A stretch of 64,000 nt of DNA from Geobacillus stearothermophilus ATCC 12980 (GTDB lineage: Bacteria; Bacillota; Bacilli; Bacillales; Anoxybacillaceae): NCBI RefSeq assembly GCF_030369615.1, contig NZ_CP128494.1, positions 2,499,501 through 2,563,500 on the forward strand. The letters run 5' to 3'. The position numbers and the translations under genes were made by a program. The notes under the pieces are model-generated. The model saw only the letters and a list, made by a program, of their open reading frames with translations, did no database searches and had not been told where the DNA came from. Positions 1 through 7,546 of this stretch are shown piece by piece (within the stretch, counting starts at the first letter, position 1; every line of letters begins with the position of its first letter).

Positions 1-976
1 TGCCGTAAAATTCACAAAGATATTCTAGTTTTTCTTTTATGTTACCGAGAGGAATATTGACAAAGTTTTGATTTGTCTTTTTTCCTAGATTAATATTGCG
101 TTGCCATGTTTCCGCATAGCCAATGACAAGTTTGCCAATTTGATTTTCAATACAGTAGTTAATGATGTAACGGCAAGTCTTGTTGATATAATCATTCACT
201 TTATTATTGCGATTCATAGCAAGCAAAGCCTGTTTACGAGTGGTGCCTTTGATTTTTTGCTTATCTTTTATGCTTTGAAGTCTGGCATTTTCTTTGTTAA
301 ACCATTGATTTATACTTTTTAATCTCCGCCCATCAATGATGAATGATCTGCCGTCTGATGTGACACAAGTGGCAACATTGTTTAATCCTAAATCAATTGC
401 CAGTGCTTTTTGGTCATTTAATTCTCTTTGCTCTTCAGGCATTTCATATTTGTACTGAATCTCAAAGAACCTGGCATGATGCTTAGGAATGATTTCAATC
501 TGCTTAATCTTTTTGTCCAGTAACACAGGCGGAATCGTTATCGTGATAGGCTTGTGAGTCTTTTTAAATAGGCGAGAATACGGTATCGTGAATTTGTTGC
601 CGTCTATACGAATCTGGCCAATGATCAGTGAATGAAAGCCATCTTTTTTAAGATATTTTGGAATACTGATAGCCTTGTGGTCATATTTTCCTTGTTTGGC
701 AAGACTGATCAAACCAAAGAAAGATTTAAAGGCTTCATTGACCTTTTTTAAAATTTGCTGTGCCATGTTGCTGTTTAACAGCTTATAGTTTTCGTTAGTT
801 TTTGCAAGATGATAGTTTTTCTCATAATTAAGAAATTCCTTGTGTTTAAAATAGTATTGTCTGACATTGTACAATCCGACGTTGTACATGTTCTTGGCAA
901 TATGGCACAGTTCTCGAAGAGTCAAGTATTCTTCTTTGGTCAAACCATTTAGCTGTTGTTTGATACAAAAATACAT
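1..976 (-). CDS. tnpB: TnpB-type protein of an IS200/IS605 element, 3' end outside window
   Basis: An uninterrupted minus-strand frame runs from an ATG at 976 off the left edge; about 325 residues are visible. The start follows a strong GGGAGGTG ribosome site. The RuvC-like nuclease core is recognisable: IDLGLNNVATCV carries the first catalytic Asp, followed by DGRSFIIDGRRLKS and later LVIGYAETWQRN and LGKKTNQNFVNIPL, which are typical of this TnpB subfamily. The C-terminal zinc finger and last catalytic Asp lie beyond the window. TnpB proteins are RNA-guided nucleases that help retain IS200/IS605 elements. No tnpA is seen, so it may be a solo-tnpB (IS1341-type) element. The family call is firm; activity cannot be judged from a partial gene. 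Confidence 0.88.
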   Translation of the reverse strand, partial: MYFCIKQQLNGLTKEEYLTLRELCHIAKNMYNVGLYNVRQYYFKHKEFLNYEKNYHLAKTNENYKLLNSNMAQQILKKVNEAFKSFFGLISLAKQGKYDHKAISIPKYLKKDGFHSLIIGQIRIDGNKFTIPYSRLFKKTHKPITITIPPVLLDKKIKQIEIIPKHHARFFEIQYKYEMPEEQRELNDQKALAIDLGLNNVATCVTSDGRSFIIDGRRLKSINQWFNKENARLQSIKDKQKIKGTTRKQALLAMNRNNKVNDYINKTCRYIINYCIENQIGKLVIGYAETWQRNINLGKKTNQNFVNIPLGNIKEKLEYLCEFYG

Positions 977-1050
977 TTTTTCACCTCCCATCTAACTATA
1001 TTATACTATATTTTACTGAATCTATCCTATTTTCAGCAAAATATAGTTAA

Positions 1051-1106
1051 GGCGATTCATCTCCCACTTACTCCGCTTCGCTTCGTTGAAGTGGGAGTCT
1101 TCTCGC
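1051..1106. repeat. Subterminal hairpin of the IS200/IS605 element
   Basis: Arms GGCGA...TCGCC enclose a 9-bp perfect stem (CTCCCACTT at 1061-1069, AAGTGGGAG at 1089-1097). This nested imperfect hairpin lies about 75 bp upstream of the tnpB start, where the left-end hairpin of IS200/IS605 elements is expected. In this family such hairpins are recognised as single strands by TnpA. Confidence 0.7.
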
Positions 1107-1198
1107 CTAATTAAGATAAACAGTGTACTAAGGTACAGAGTCAAGGGGGGATGTGGTGCAGCCAAACCATTTTCCTTGATGTCCAATCAATCAAAAAA

Positions 1199-1239
1199 AT
1201 ACGCAACTTGTCCGCCTCATAGACAGACAAGTTGCGTAT
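1199..1239 (-). terminator. Rho-independent terminator after the M23 peptidase gene
   Basis: A perfect 14-bp stem (1199-1212 with 1226-1239) is followed on the minus strand by seven T. It sits 9 bp after the endopeptidase stop codon and closes the ftsE-ftsX-peptidase unit. Confidence 0.88.
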
Positions 1240-1247
1240 AGCAGAAT

Positions 1248-2546
1248 TTAGAAAGCGATGTAATTACGCGGATCGACCGCATTCGTTTTTCCTGGGTTCC
1301 AGCCGCCGCGGTGCAGTTCAAAATGAAGGTGCGGACCGGTCGAATTTCCAGTATTACCCATATAACCGATGACTTGTCCTTTGCGAACGTGCTGCCCTTC
1401 GCCGACAAGACGCGCTTCTAAATGAGCATACACGGTCGTATAGGTTTGCCCATTAATCACATGGCTGACGAAAATGACGTTGCCGTAGCTGCTAGAATAG
1501 TAGGAGCGGAACACAATGCCGTCCGCTGCCGCGACAACCGGCACAACAGGAGCTCGCTTGCCAATGTCGACCCCGGGATGGAAGTCCGTGCCGCCAAACC
1601 GGTAGCCAAAGCCCGAGGTGATCGGACCGTTGGCTGGACGGGTGAAGGCCCCGCTCGACACAGGCGGTGTGCTGCCGCCCGATGGCGCTTCTTCTGATGA
1701 CGATCCTCCATCGTTTGGCGCGGTATATGTACGTCCCTTCTGTTTCGCTTCTTCTTCGGCCCGTTTTTGCCGTTCGAGTTCGGCAAGCTGCTCTTTCACC
1801 GCCGCTTCTTGTTTGGCGATCAGTTCTTTTTCTTCTTCAAGCGCCATCTTATGATCATGCTCTTCTTCCTCTTTTTGCTTCAAATCGGCCATCAGGCGAT
1901 TTTTTTGTTCCAGCTGGCCAGCCAGTTCAGCCTGCAGCTGCTTCAATTCTTGCAAATCCGCCTGCAGCTTGTTCCGCTTTTCGGTCAATTCTGTTTCCTT
2001 TTTTTCTTTCAGCGCTTTGTCCGCTTCCTGTTCACGGATGATTTGCTGGTCCGCTTCCATAATCGTGGTGACAGCGCTCATCCGGTCGATGAAGTCGCTG
2101 AAGCTTTGGGCGCCAAGCAATACTTGCAAGTAGCTGATCGCCCCGCCGCTTTCCTGAAGCGAACGCATCCGCCCTTTTAAAATTTCGTTCCGCTTTTCAA
2201 TCCGCTCTTGAATTTCGGCAATCTCTTGTTTCAGTGTCTCGATCGCCTGCTCGGTTTCATCAATATCTTTGCTGACGTTGCGGATTTTACCGCTCGTTTC
2301 GTCAATCGCCACGTTGAGTTTTTGAATGTCATTGGCAACTTGGCGCTGTTGCGAGCGAAGCGATTCGATCGTTTTTTGCGCCTCATTGATTTTTTGCTCG
2401 ACATCGGACCGCTTCGAACGCAGCGAATTCATTTCATCCCGCTTCTGCTCGATGTCGCGCGTACTGACGGCGTTCGCTGCCGGCGGGAGAATGCCCAGCC
2501 CAAGCGCCCCGGCAACAGCGAGCGCCAACATGCGTTTCTTTTTCAT
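1248..2546 (-). CDS. Secreted coiled-coil M23 (LytM) peptidoglycan endopeptidase, EnvC-like
   Basis: A 432-residue protein with a signal peptide (MKKKRMLALAVAGALGLG, then an Ala-rich cleavage region), a long charged coiled coil (about residues 25-260), a Gly/Ser linker and a C-terminal M23 domain. Zinc-ligand motifs are visible: HPGVDIG and HLHFE, with VYAHLE between. M23 enzymes cut peptide cross-links in the wall. The gene follows ftsX after a very short gap, so it is probably the cell-wall hydrolase whose coiled coil is controlled by FtsEX, as in EnvC-type partners. I chose the ATG at 2546 over an in-frame start 24 nt upstream because the signal peptide and an AGGGGAAAG site fit it. B. subtilis uses CwlO with FtsEX, so equivalence is inferred from position. 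Confidence 0.88.
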   Translation of the reverse strand: MKKKRMLALAVAGALGLGILPPAANAVSTRDIEQKRDEMNSLRSKRSDVEQKINEAQKTIESLRSQQRQVANDIQKLNVAIDETSGKIRNVSKDIDETEQAIETLKQEIAEIQERIEKRNEILKGRMRSLQESGGAISYLQVLLGAQSFSDFIDRMSAVTTIMEADQQIIREQEADKALKEKKETELTEKRNKLQADLQELKQLQAELAGQLEQKNRLMADLKQKEEEEHDHKMALEEEKELIAKQEAAVKEQLAELERQKRAEEEAKQKGRTYTAPNDGGSSSEEAPSGGSTPPVSSGAFTRPANGPITSGFGYRFGGTDFHPGVDIGKRAPVVPVVAAADGIVFRSYYSSSYGNVIFVSHVINGQTYTTVYAHLEARLVGEGQHVRKGQVIGYMGNTGNSTGPHLHFELHRGGWNPGKTNAVDPRNYIAF

Positions 2547-2570
2547 CTTTCCCCTCTCCCTTTCTATCAT

Positions 2571-3464
2571 TTATACTTTTAAAAACTTGCGCACAGACAT
2601 AACGCTTCCCCAGACGCCGATGCCGGCGCCAATCACTAGCAGCAGCCCGCTTAACTGCCACATAAACGGCGAAAACGGAAGAAGTTCAAAAAACGGCAAG
2701 GAAACCCACTGTTCATACACCTGATACACGTTGTAGTACACGATCGAAAGCGCCGCGATCGGGAAGAGAGCGCCGAGCATTCCAAGCCATAGCCCTTCCA
2801 AAAAAAACGGCCAGCGGATAAACCCGTTCGTCGCGCCCACGAGCCGCATGATTTCAATCTCGCGGCGGCGGGCGAAAATCGTAATTTTGATCGTGTTGGA
2901 AATGAGAAACATCGCCGTAAACAACAATCCGAGAATGAGTACGAGCCCAACGTTGCGCGCCACTTTCAGCGCGTCAAACAGCTTCTCGACCGTCCCTTGG
3001 CCATAATTGACTTTATGAACGAACGGCAATGTTTCGATTTGTTTGGCGATTTTCACTGTATCTTGCGGATGGGCCGCTTTCACGACGTATACATCGCTTA
3101 GTGGGTTGTCCTGTTCAAATAAGCGGAACGACGAGCCTTCCTCCCCCATGCTTTTGATCAGCCGCTTCAGCTCTTCGTCCTTTGATGAATAGCGCACTTC
3201 CTTCACGTTTGGAATGGCTTCAATTTGCCGGCGCAAGGCGTCTTTTTGCCGGCTGTCAGCGGTCAGCTCGATATGGACGCGAATTTCGACATCGTTTTCG
3301 ACTTTTTTGGCGAAATGGTTGATGTTAAACATGACGACAAAAAAGACACCGACAAGCAACAACGTCACCGTGACGGCGCTCGCGGACGCAAATGTCATCC
3401 AACCGTTGCGGCCGAGGCTTTTCATGCTCTCCCGAACGTGGCGCTTGAACGTATTAAGCGTCAT
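2571..3464 (-). CDS. ftsX: Cell-division ABC transporter-like permease FtsX
   Basis: A 297-residue membrane protein with the FtsX layout: a short cytoplasmic start containing RESMKSLGRNGWMTFASASA, one TM helix, a roughly 120-residue extracellular domain, then three TM helices with ITIFARRREIEIMRLVGATN between TM2 and TM3. FtsX does not transport; it relays FtsE ATP hydrolysis to extracellular wall hydrolases. The ATG at 3464 overlaps the end of ftsE by 11 nt and has a GGGG site 9 nt upstream. A longer frame start (33 nt upstream) is possible but less like orthologues. Translational coupling to ftsE is likely. Confidence 0.95.
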   Translation of the reverse strand: MTLNTFKRHVRESMKSLGRNGWMTFASASAVTVTLLLVGVFFVVMFNINHFAKKVENDVEIRVHIELTADSRQKDALRRQIEAIPNVKEVRYSSKDEELKRLIKSMGEEGSSFRLFEQDNPLSDVYVVKAAHPQDTVKIAKQIETLPFVHKVNYGQGTVEKLFDALKVARNVGLVLILGLLFTAMFLISNTIKITIFARRREIEIMRLVGATNGFIRWPFFLEGLWLGMLGALFPIAALSIVYYNVYQVYEQWVSLPFFELLPFSPFMWQLSGLLLVIGAGIGVWGSVMSVRKFLKV

Positions 3465-4140
3465 AACCGTATTCCCCCTTCGCCTCGTCACGGACAATTT
3501 TTCCGTTTTCGATGGCGATGACGCGCCGACGAGTCGCGTTGACGATCTCTTTGTTGTGTGTCGCCATCACAATCGTTGTGCCCCGGTCGTTGATTTTCTT
3601 AAACAACTCCATAATGCCCCATGACGTTTCTGGATCCAAGTTCCCTGTTGGTTCATCGGCAATGACGATTTTGGGGGAATTGACAATCGAGCGGGCAATC
3701 GAAACGCGCTGCTGTTCGCCCCCGGACAGTTCGTTCGGGTAAGAGCGGACTTTATGTTTGAGGCCGACTAAGTCGAGTACTTCCATCACTTTTTTGCGGA
3801 TCGCTTTCGGCGATTCTTCAATGACTTCCAACGCAAACGCCACATTTTCATAGACATTGAGCTTCGGAAGCAGCTTGAAATCTTGAAACACAACGCCGAT
3901 GTTGCGGCGCAGCAACGGGACTTTGCTGTCTTTGATTTTAGCGAGGTTCACGCCATTGACGATGATTTTGCCGCTCGTCGGCTTTTCCTCGCGGTACATC
4001 ATCTTAATAAACGTCGACTTTCCAGCTCCGCTGGGTCCAACGACATAGACGAATTCTCCTTGCTTGATGCGAACGTTGATGCCGTTTAACGCCACAACGC
4101 CGTTTGGATACGTTTTGTATACATCTTGCATTTCAATCAT
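3454..4140 (-). CDS. ftsE: Cell-division ATP-binding protein FtsE
   Basis: A 228-residue ABC ATPase: Walker A GPSGAGKST, Q-loop VVFQDFKLLP, signature LSGGEQQRVSIARS, Walker B IVIADEPTGNLD and H-loop MATHNKE. It matches FtsE closely in length and sequence and works at the membrane with FtsX. Four consecutive in-frame ATG codons precede IEMQDVYK; I chose the last (4140) because the AGGTG site is then about 9 nt upstream and orthologues begin MIEM. It is the first gene of ftsE-ftsX-M23 peptidase, as in other Bacilli. Confidence 0.95.
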   Translation of the reverse strand: MIEMQDVYKTYPNGVVALNGINVRIKQGEFVYVVGPSGAGKSTFIKMMYREEKPTSGKIIVNGVNLAKIKDSKVPLLRRNIGVVFQDFKLLPKLNVYENVAFALEVIEESPKAIRKKVMEVLDLVGLKHKVRSYPNELSGGEQQRVSIARSIVNSPKIVIADEPTGNLDPETSWGIMELFKKINDRGTTIVMATHNKEIVNATRRRVIAIENGKIVRDEAKGEYGYDA

Positions 4141-4307
4141 CATCATCACCTATTTTCGACTTTCCTGTTGCCCTTTCTCGAGCTGTTTCGAATGAATCTT
4201 GCAAAATTCCGCAAAGATTATTATAACACGATTTTCTATTGTCGAATTTTACATTTATATTTCAAATGGCCAACAAAAGCAAGAGTAGGAAAAACAGCCC
4301 AAAAAAA

Positions 4308-4339
4308 CACCGTCTGGTTTTCGGTTCAACCAGACGGTG
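4308..4339 (-). terminator. Terminator of the cytochrome c551 gene
   Basis: A perfect 12-bp stem (CACCGTCTGGTT with AACCAGACGGTG, 8-nt loop) followed on the minus strand by seven T, 18 bp after the cccB stop. Confidence 0.88.
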
Positions 4340-4357
4340 CACATGCGGTGATCCTTT

Positions 4358-4690
4358 TCATTTTTTCGAAGCGAGCCATTCCGCCACTTTATCAGCGTCT
4401 TCCCCTTTAATGATTCCGGCCGGCATGGCGCCGCGGCCGTTGGCAATGATCTCTTTGATCTGCTCTTTGGAGTACTTGCTTCCAACCTTTTGCAAGTTCG
4501 GGCCGACCCCACCCGACAAGTCTTGTCCATGACAGGACGCACAGTTTTGTTTAAAAATTTGCTCGGCGGACGCGGCGGTATCCCCTCCACCATTGTTGCC
4601 GTTGTTGTTTCCAGCGTTGTCCCCGCCACCGCCGCACGCGGCAAGCGCGAGCGAAACGCCAAGGAACATCGCAGCCAACTTCCACTTCAT
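4358..4690 (-). CDS. cccB: Membrane-anchored cytochrome c551 lipoprotein
   Basis: A 110-residue protein with a lipoprotein signal (lipobox LAAC, Cys at about residue 19), a flexible Gly/Asn-rich linker and one small cytochrome c domain with heme motif CASCH and a distal Met in RGAMPAG. It carries electrons outside the membrane in the respiratory chain, as CccB does in B. subtilis. The position between ftsE and yvjA matches the B. subtilis order. It is probably monocistronic, with its own terminator and 50 bp to the next gene. Confidence 0.93.
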   Translation of the reverse strand: MKWKLAAMFLGVSLALAACGGGGDNAGNNNGNNGGGDTAASAEQIFKQNCASCHGQDLSGGVGPNLQKVGSKYSKEQIKEIIANGRGAMPAGIIKGEDADKVAEWLASKK

Positions 4691-4751
4691 GGCGAACTCC
4701 CCCAGAAAACAAAAATTTCATTCTCTTTTATTATAACTGATTTTTTCCGTT

Positions 4752-5615
4752 TTACGTACGTTGAAATCCCTCTCCAAGCACTTCGACGGCGTTGGCCACG
4801 ACGACAAACGCTGTCGGATCAATGGTTCGGACCAATTGTTTCAATTTCGTGAACTCGGATTGCGCGACGACGCACATCAGTACCGGCCGTTCGTGTTCGG
4901 TGTAACCACCGTACGCCGGCAGCCGCGTCACCCCGCGATCGATTTCGTGCAAAATGGCGCGGCGCACTTTTTCCTCTTCATTGGTAATAATCAAGGCAAT
5001 TTTCGAATAGCCAAGCCCGACTTGGACGAGGTCGATCGTTTTGCTCGTCACATACAAGGCGATCAGCGCGTAGAGCGCTCGCTCAATGTCAAAGACAAAC
5101 GCCGCGGTCAACACGATCAAGCCGTCAATCAAAATCACACACATGCCGAGCGACAGCCCGGTATATTTATGGATGATTTGCGCCGCCAAATCGGTGCCAC
5201 CCGTCGAAGCGCGGCCGCGAAATACCATGCCAAGGCCGAGCCCGACACCGATACCGCCAAAGATCGCGCCAAGAAGCGGATTCGTCGTCGCCGGCTCCAT
5301 CCCTTTCGTCATGTAGACGACCAGCGGCAAAAACACCGTCCCGACAAACGTCTTGACGCCAAACTGCCGGCCTAGCAGCACAACGCCAGCGATAAAGAGC
5401 GGAATGTTGAGCGCCCATTGGACGTAGGCAGGCTCAATGCCAAACAGCGCGTGCATAATCGTGCTCACGCCGCTTACCCCGCCCGAGGCGATCCGATTCG
5501 GCAGCAAAAACACGTTAAACGCCACCGCTACAACTGCCGCGCCGACCAGAACATACACATACTCCAAAGCTCCCTCCAACGCCGGAGGCATGGTCTTCTC
5601 TCTTCGCTTCCGCAT
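4752..5615 (-). CDS. yvjA: YitT-family membrane protein (YvjA)
   Basis: A 287-residue protein with an N-terminal five- to six-helix membrane region (LEYVYVLVGAAVVAVAFNVF, LPNRIASGGVSGVSTI, then GRASTGGTDLAAQII) and a C-terminal DUF2179 domain (about 200-285: ALIITNEEEKVRRAIL, GVTRLPAYGGYTEHERPVL). The family is widespread in Firmicutes; transport function is suspected but unproven. Start ATG at 5615 was chosen for its AGGAAGGTGGGG site; an upstream in-frame start would add 15 residues unlike the family. Position next to cccB and prfB is conserved. Confidence 0.9.
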   Translation of the reverse strand: MRKRREKTMPPALEGALEYVYVLVGAAVVAVAFNVFLLPNRIASGGVSGVSTIMHALFGIEPAYVQWALNIPLFIAGVVLLGRQFGVKTFVGTVFLPLVVYMTKGMEPATTNPLLGAIFGGIGVGLGLGMVFRGRASTGGTDLAAQIIHKYTGLSLGMCVILIDGLIVLTAAFVFDIERALYALIALYVTSKTIDLVQVGLGYSKIALIITNEEEKVRRAILHEIDRGVTRLPAYGGYTEHERPVLMCVVAQSEFTKLKQLVRTIDPTAFVVVANAVEVLGEGFQRT

Positions 5616-5712
5616 GCTTCCCCACCTTCCTCTGTGAGTATAGCATGCCCGTTTTGGCAAGTAAATGACAGCCGGTTAACGCGATAACGGTCTGCTATGA
5701 TAAAGGAAAAAA

Positions 5713-5732
5713 GGACGATCCGATGATCGCCC
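5713..5732 (-). terminator. Terminator after the toxin gene, duplicate of the prfB terminator
   Basis: On the minus strand GGGCGATC-ATCG-GATCGTCC is followed by six T. The same 20-bp hairpin occurs at 6330-6349 after prfB. Confidence 0.75.
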
Positions 5733-5751
5733 TAGCCAAAAAATACAAGCC

Positions 5752-6012
5752 TCAATACACATCGCCACGGTTGCCGATCGCCTCAATATAGATGATTCGT
5801 TCATCATGATCGATGCGAAACAAAACACGATATGTTCCGATTCGCAGCCGATATAATCCATCCTGCCCCTTCAACTTTTTAATATCCCCCTGTGGTGGGA
5901 TCGCAAGCAGACCTTGCAACCCAGAGGCCAACCGTTCTTGAACCTCTTTTTCTTGCCTAGCGATGAATTTGACCGCAGCCTTACGGTAAATCAACTTGTA
6001 GTCCGAATTCAC
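5752..6012 (-). CDS. RelE/ParE-family toxin
   Basis: An 86-residue basic protein with the RelE fold pattern: DYKLIYRKAAVKFIARQ, then a helix pair, GDIKKLKGQDGLYRLRIGTYRVLFRID and DERIIYIEAIGNRGDVY. Such toxins usually cleave mRNA in the ribosome. I chose a GTG start at 6012, preceded by an excellent GGGGGAG site 8 nt upstream, so it overlaps the antitoxin end by 32 nt; an ATG 33 nt further upstream is possible but has a poorer context. The overlap suggests translational coupling to the antitoxin. The substrate is unknown. Confidence 0.85.
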   Translation of the reverse strand: MNSDYKLIYRKAAVKFIARQEKEVQERLASGLQGLLAIPPQGDIKKLKGQDGLYRLRIGTYRVLFRIDHDERIIYIEAIGNRGDVY

Positions 6013-6238
6013 GCTTGGCTTCTCCCCCGGTGATATATCCTTCATCGCTTTGCAGCTGCTGGCGCTCTTCTTCCGTCAACGCTTCTTCATCTGTTTCGTC
6101 AATCCGCTCCCATACCATTCGTTCCTTTCTGGATCGATCAAGCAAGTACATCAAAAAATCGTACGCGGTTTGATGATCCGTTTCATCCAACCGGTCAATC
6201 AGTTCGTAAAGCAATTGTTTGCGCACAGCCAAAGCCAT
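5981..6238 (-). CDS. Antitoxin of the RelE-type pair
   Basis: An 85-residue, mostly helical acidic protein (ALAVRKQLLYELIDRLDE, YDFLMYLLDRSRKERM, then an acidic EETDEEALTEEERQQLQ stretch). It lies directly upstream of and overlaps the RelE-type toxin gene, the usual antitoxin-first order. The N-terminal part probably dimerises or binds DNA, and the C-terminal tail (EAKREFGLQVDLP) probably wraps the toxin. The class call rests mainly on position and size. The AGGAGGG site sits very close to the ATG. Confidence 0.78.
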   Translation of the reverse strand: MALAVRKQLLYELIDRLDETDHQTAYDFLMYLLDRSRKERMVWERIDETDEEALTEEERQQLQSDEGYITGGEAKREFGLQVDLP

Positions 6239-6329
6239 CGCCCTCCTTTTTCCTTATCATTACCTTCAGCGTATCACGAAAGCATAGATGCGTCAAAAGG
6301 CCAAAACACGATTTTGAAGCGAAAAAAAA

Positions 6330-6349
6330 GGACGATCCGATGATCGCCC
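6330..6349 (-). terminator. Terminator after prfB
   Basis: GGGCGATC-ATCG-GATCGTCC hairpin followed by eight T on the minus strand, immediately after the prfB stop at 6351. Confidence 0.82.
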
Positions 6350-6350
6350 T

Positions 6351-7455
6351 TTACTTCAACTTCGCACGCAAATACGCGTCAATAAACACATCAATTTCCC
6401 CATCCATCACCGCTTGCACATTGCCGACCTCGACGTTCGTCCGATGGTCTTTGACAAGCGAATACGGATGGAAGACGTACGAACGAATTTGGTTGCCCCA
6501 GCCGATTTCTTTTTGCTCGCCGCGCAGCTCAGCGAGTTCGGCCTGCTGTTCCTCGAGTTTCTTTTGGTACAACTTCGCCTTCAACATGTTCATTGCTTTT
6601 TCGCGGTTTTTAATTTGCGACCGCTCCGACTGACACGTCACGACAATGCCAGTCGGCAAGTGAGTGATGCGCACGGCCGAGTCGGTCGTGTTGACGTGCT
6701 GCCCGCCCGCTCCGCTCGAGCGGTACGTGTCGATTTTCAGCTCTTCCGGCCGGATCTCAATTTCAATGTTATCATCCATCTCCGGCACGACTTCGCACGA
6801 GACGAACGACGTATGGCGGCGGCCCGAGGCATCAAACGGGGAGATGCGCACAAGGCGGTGCACCCCTTTTTCCGCTTTTAAGTAGCCGTAAGCGTTATGC
6901 CCTTTAATGAGCAGCGTGACGCTTTTAATCCCCGCTTCCTCGCCCGGGAGGTAGTCGAGCGTCTCGACTTTGAACCCTTTTTTCTCCGCCCAGCGCGTGT
7001 ACATGCGCAACAACATCGACGCCCAGTCTTGCGACTCCGTGCCGCCCGCGCCCGGGTGGAGCTCCAAAATAGCGTTGTTTTGATCGTACGGCTCATTGAG
7101 CAGCAGCTGCAACTCAAACTCGCTGAAGTCTTTTGTCAGCTTTTTCGCTTCCTCGACCAGCTCAGCTTGGAGCTCGTCATCCGGCTCCTCCTTGAGCAAT
7201 TCGTACGTCACTTCCAAGTTGTCAAACCGTTCTTCCAGTGAAGAAAATTCCTCAACGAGATCTTTAAGCGCATTCGCTTCCGAAATAACCGCCTGCGCCG
7301 CCTTTTGATCATCCCAAAAGTTGGGCGCGGCCATTTGCTCCTCTAATTCGCGAATGCGCGCCTGCTTCGCTTCGAGGTCAAAGAGACCCCCTAATTTCCG
7401 CTAATCGCTTAGCCATTTTCTCAAGCTCTTGCTTAATTTCCACCAAATCGATCAT
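6351..7455 (-). CDS. prfB: Peptide chain release factor 2, with programmed +1 frameshift
   Basis: RF2 reads UGA and UAA stops. The gene starts at ATG 7455 (site GAGGTGAGG) and encodes [25 protein letters not shown] in frame 0 up to an in-frame TGA at 7378-7380; a +1 shift continues as [15 protein letters not shown] into the main frame, giving about 366 residues. The catalytic GGQ motif is seen in [15 protein letters not shown]. The stop-recognition loop lies in domain 2. Without the shift only a 24-residue peptide is made, so RF2 controls its own synthesis. Position between secA and yvjA is as in B. subtilis. Confidence 0.96.
7378..7392 (-). promoter_or_regulatory. prfB recoding site (+1 frameshift)
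   Basis: On the minus strand AGGGGG (7387-7392) acts as an internal Shine-Dalgarno sequence just before CTT-TGA-C. This is the classic RF2 autoregulatory site: slow termination at the UGA allows a +1 slip from CUU to UUU. Confidence 0.95.
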
Positions 7456-7512
7456 GTTGTCCTCACCTCATCATGAATATAGTATGTCAATGGTTCATAT
7501 CTGCCATTCAAA

Positions 7513-7531
7513 AGGGAGGCAGCGCCCCCCT
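7513..7531 (-). terminator. Probable terminator of secA
   Basis: A 7-bp GC-rich stem (one G-U pair) with a 5-nt loop followed by a short T run on the minus strand, 16 bp after the secA stop. The T run is short, so confidence is moderate. Confidence 0.5.
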
Positions 7532-7546
7532 ATTATTTATAAACCG

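Noticed and set aside
6351-7334. RF2 starting at the internal ATG 7334
   Set aside because: The recoding site and the conserved upstream frame show that the true start is at 7455.
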